NCBI GenBank assembly: GCA_017744605.1
Contig: JAGIAZ010000028.1
Location: 1 to 34,888, forward strand
Reading direction: 5' to 3'
Source of the DNA: Sphingobium sp.
Lineage (GTDB): Bacteria > Pseudomonadota > Alphaproteobacteria > Sphingomonadales > Sphingomonadaceae
DNA length: 34,888 nt
Both the position numbers and the translations under genes were made by a program. Of the stretch, positions 33,031-34,888 are shown one piece after another; the first letter of the stretch is position 1, and the number at the start of each line of letters is the position of its first letter. Under the pieces are notes generated by a model that did not search any database, was not told where the DNA came from, and saw only the letters and a program-made list of their open reading frames with translations.

Positions 33031-33764
33031 AACCAACGGGCGCAACGGTCCTCTCCAATACCCCAGCCATCCGGGTCGGGCGTGGCAAATTGCTGGCTGC
33101 TGCATGGCCAATCGGGATCGCCATCCTTGCGCACTGTCCAATTGCTTGTGCGCGGAACGATACCGCTCGGTCCAAAGAGGAGCAGCAATCTTTGCGTTTC
33201 GGTCTGGGCGAAATAGGCCGGATTGAGCGGGGCTTCATATTCGGCGATATTGTTCACGACAGATCGAATTCGACCGTCGCGGATGCGCTCCACAGCGGCG
33301 GTCGTCCCGTCCGCCGCACTCCATTTTCGCCCTTGCCAACCATCGAGCCGCTGATCCAGCCCCTCGGCAAAAGCCCGCCATTCCTCCACCGGAATATGAA
33401 ACGTCCATTGCCGTGGAGCGCCAACGCCTTTGTATTGTTCCTGCGCCAGCATGCGATAGGTGACCAGCACGTCGCGGCAGAAGAGATGTTCCACCTTCTC
33501 CAGCTCGCTGAGCGTGCCCCCGCGCGGCGTCAGGCAATCCTTCGGTTGAGGTGCATAGTCCACCGCGTAAATAAAGTCCGAGAAGCTGGGTTCGATCATG
33601 ATCCGAACCGCATTGCGTCCCAGCGATGCCCGGGACGGCAATATCTTTTGCCATGCAGCATCCGTTCGACCGGTTGCGAGCGGCCCATCGGCCACTTGGC
33701 CGGCCGGCGCGCGGCATGCCGTCAAAAGCAAGGCGAGAAGCAGTCCGCTCGCCCCGCGCGTCAT
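33012..33764 (-). CDS. Lipoprotein of unknown function, probably truncated
   Basis: A 250-residue predicted lipoprotein: signal peptide LLLALLLTAC with lipidated Cys17. The mature part contains several cysteines (DCLTPRG, LFCRDVL, PWPCSS-like DWPCSSQQ, DRCARW) suited to periplasmic disulfides, and aromatic-rich strands (FSDFIYAVDYAPQ, RQWTFHIPVEEWRAFAEGL). I recognise no family. The visible end LKERRR looks abrupt, and a coding-like frame continues for 75 codons in another phase (32804-33030) with three more cysteines, so the native protein is probably longer. It starts four bases after the polyprenyl synthase stop and is surely co-transcribed with it. Codon use is a little less GC-rich than the neighbours. 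Confidence 0.65.
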   Translation of the reverse strand: MTRGASGLLLALLLTACRAPAGQVADGPLATGRTDAAWQKILPSRASLGRNAVRIMIEPSFSDFIYAVDYAPQPKDCLTPRGGTLSELEKVEHLFCRDVLVTYRMLAQEQYKGVGAPRQWTFHIPVEEWRAFAEGLDQRLDGWQGRKWSAADGTTAAVERIRDGRIRSVVNNIAEYEAPLNPAYFAQTETQRLLLLFGPSGIVPRTSNWTVRKDGDPDWPCSSQQFATPDPDGWGIGEDRCARWLKERRR

Positions 33765-33768
33765 CGGA

Positions 33769-34782
33769 TCAATAAGCCCGCGCGACCGCGAATTCGACCG
33801 CCTCGATCAACGCGTCCTTGGCCGCGCCATTGGCGAACATGGCGATCGTGTCGATCGCGCGCTGGCCATAATGGCGCGCACGGGCCAGCGTGTCGTCGAT
33901 GGCCTGGGTCTGGCGCAGCAGTGCCTGGGCGTGATTCAGGTCGGCATTCTCGCCATGGAGGCCGCTCATCGCGTCCTTCCAGAACTTGCGGTCGGCGTCC
34001 GATCCGCGCGCATAGGCCAGGATGACCGGCAGGGTGATCTTGCCGTCGCGGAAGTCGTCGCCGGTGTCCTTGCCCATAGTCGCGCCGTCCGAGACATAGT
34101 CGATGGCGTCGTCGACAAGCTGGAAGGCGATGCCGAGATTGCGGCCATAGGCGTCGAGCGCCAGTTCTTCCGCGTCCGGCCGCTCCGCGACGACGGCGGA
34201 GATACGACTCGCCGCGGCGAAGAGCGCGGCGGTCTTGGCGCCGATAATGTCGAGATACTGGTCTTCGTCGGTCTCGATGCGGCGCTGCGCGGTCAGCTGG
34301 TTGACCTCGCCCTCGGCGATGACGGCCGACGCATGGCTGAGGATCTTGAGCACCTTGAGCGATCCATCCTCGACCATCAGTTCGAACGCGCGGCTGAACA
34401 GGAAATCGCCGACCAGCACCGAGGCATTGTTGCCCCAGATGAGGTTCGCGGTCTGCTTGCCGCGGCGCATGGCGCTGCCGTCGACGACATCGTCATGCAG
34501 CAGCGTCGCGGTGTGGATGAACTCCACGGCGGCAGCCAGCTTGTGGTGGCGCGTGCCGCCATAATCGAGCAGGCGCGCCGCCGCGAGCGTCAGCATCGGA
34601 CGCAACCGCTTGCCGCCGCCGGCGATGAGATGGCCGGCCAGCTCCGGAATGAGTGGGATGCGCGACTGCATGCGCGCCAGAATGACGGAATTGACCGCAT
34701 TCATGTCCTCGGCGACGAGGTTCATCATGGGCTGGAGCGACGGCGCGCCGGTGCGCGGCATGCGGTGGATCGTGGCGGTCAT
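33769..34782 (-). CDS. ispB: Long-chain polyprenyl diphosphate synthase
   Basis: Trans-prenyltransferase making the isoprenoid tail of ubiquinone by repeated addition of IPP; sphingomonads use Q10, so decaprenyl is likely. The 337 residues show the first Asp-rich motif LLHDDVVDGSAMRRG (Asp97, Asp98, Asp101), GGGKRLRPML near 55-64, WGNNASVLVGDFLFSRAFELMV, and the second Asp-rich motif FQLVDDAIDYVSD (Asp224, Asp225, Asp229). Small residues five and four positions before the first motif (HTATLLHDD) fit long products, as in E. coli IspB. The ATG at 34782 gives the family N-terminus MTATIHRMP; the frame is open upstream to the window edge without a better start. Leads the operon with the lipoprotein, transferase and hrpB. 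Confidence 0.95.
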   Translation of the reverse strand: MTATIHRMPRTGAPSLQPMMNLVAEDMNAVNSVILARMQSRIPLIPELAGHLIAGGGKRLRPMLTLAAARLLDYGGTRHHKLAAAVEFIHTATLLHDDVVDGSAMRRGKQTANLIWGNNASVLVGDFLFSRAFELMVEDGSLKVLKILSHASAVIAEGEVNQLTAQRRIETDEDQYLDIIGAKTAALFAAASRISAVVAERPDAEELALDAYGRNLGIAFQLVDDAIDYVSDGATMGKDTGDDFRDGKITLPVILAYARGSDADRKFWKDAMSGLHGENADLNHAQALLRQTQAIDDTLARARHYGQRAIDTIAMFANGAAKDALIEAVEFAVARAY

Positions 34783-34815
34783 GTCCCCGGTGCCTTGGCG
34801 GGCGGATGCAGCTTT

Positions 34816-34835
34816 GGCAAGCAATTTGGCTTGCC
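34816..34835. repeat. Small inverted repeat upstream of ispB
   Basis: GGCAAGC (34816-34822) and GCTTGCC (34829-34835) form a perfect 7-base stem with a 6-base loop, 34 bases upstream of the polyprenyl synthase start. It may be a terminator stem of a gene beyond the window or a leader hairpin. The last 50 bases of the window hold nothing else I can assign. Confidence 0.4.
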
Positions 34836-34888
34836 ATGTTTCGCCAGTACGGCAAGAAGCGCAGCGGTCAGAAAGAAGGGGCCCGCAT

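Overview
The window is GC-rich, densely packed alphaproteobacterial chromosome, most likely from Sphingomonadales (Sphingomonas, Sphingopyxis or Sphingobium relatives). This rests on the cckA-recA neighbourhood, HdaA, a mitochondrial-type complex I accessory subunit, an alphaproteobacterial GTTC-N7-GTTC SOS box at recA, a long-chain polyprenyl synthase, and the lignin-type dioxygenase pair ligA-ligB. I see no rRNA, tRNA, CRISPR array, phage genes or transposase.

Layout. 1-5542 (minus strand): dapA, smpB, a DUF2062 membrane protein, the cell-cycle kinase gene cckA and recA (3' end outside the window). 5633-11: an Slt-type lytic transglycosylase and a small membrane protein read rightward, facing a TipAS-type MerR regulator with a clear 19-bp-spacer operator-promoter; then greB, ligA, ligB, an exported unknown protein and a GNAT acetyltransferase (to about 12.0 kb). 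12.1-16.9 kb: a YdeI/DUF1905 protein, aspS followed by ppk2, divergent rnd, and an I78-type lipoprotein. 17.0-21.0 kb: an extracytoplasmic-function (ECF) sigma factor with its membrane anti-sigma, flanked by three exported proteins. 21.1-26.7 kb (minus): DUF2066 protein, hdaA, ppk1 and ppx in one compact operon. 26.7-29.2 kb: a nested inverted-repeat element, then purM and a purN-YjbR fusion. 29.2-34.8 kb (minus): polyprenyl synthase, a lipoprotein gene that looks frameshifted, a glutathione transferase, hrpB and the NDUFS4-like subunit.

The most interesting system is the ECF locus. The pattern GGATGAAA-N14-CGTT occurs upstream of four transcription units: as a perfect palindrome it faces both the sigma/anti-sigma operon and a divergent subtilisin-like protease, and single copies precede a 117-residue exported protein and a glycine-rich PRC-barrel-like exported protein. 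This reads as a self-contained, autoregulated envelope regulon: sigma, anti-sigma, exported protease and two exported effectors.

The second is a 269-bp segment just upstream of purM, built of three nested inverted-repeat pairs plus internal hairpins, with 29-bp near-perfect ends; it looks like a non-autonomous mobile or structured repeat. Smaller oddities are a PurN-YjbR fusion, a likely frameshift near 33.02 kb, a 13-bp tandem duplication at the purN stop, and a three-codon leader overlapping the apparent sigma-factor start. Three polyphosphate genes (ppk2, ppx, ppk1) sit in the same 12 kb.
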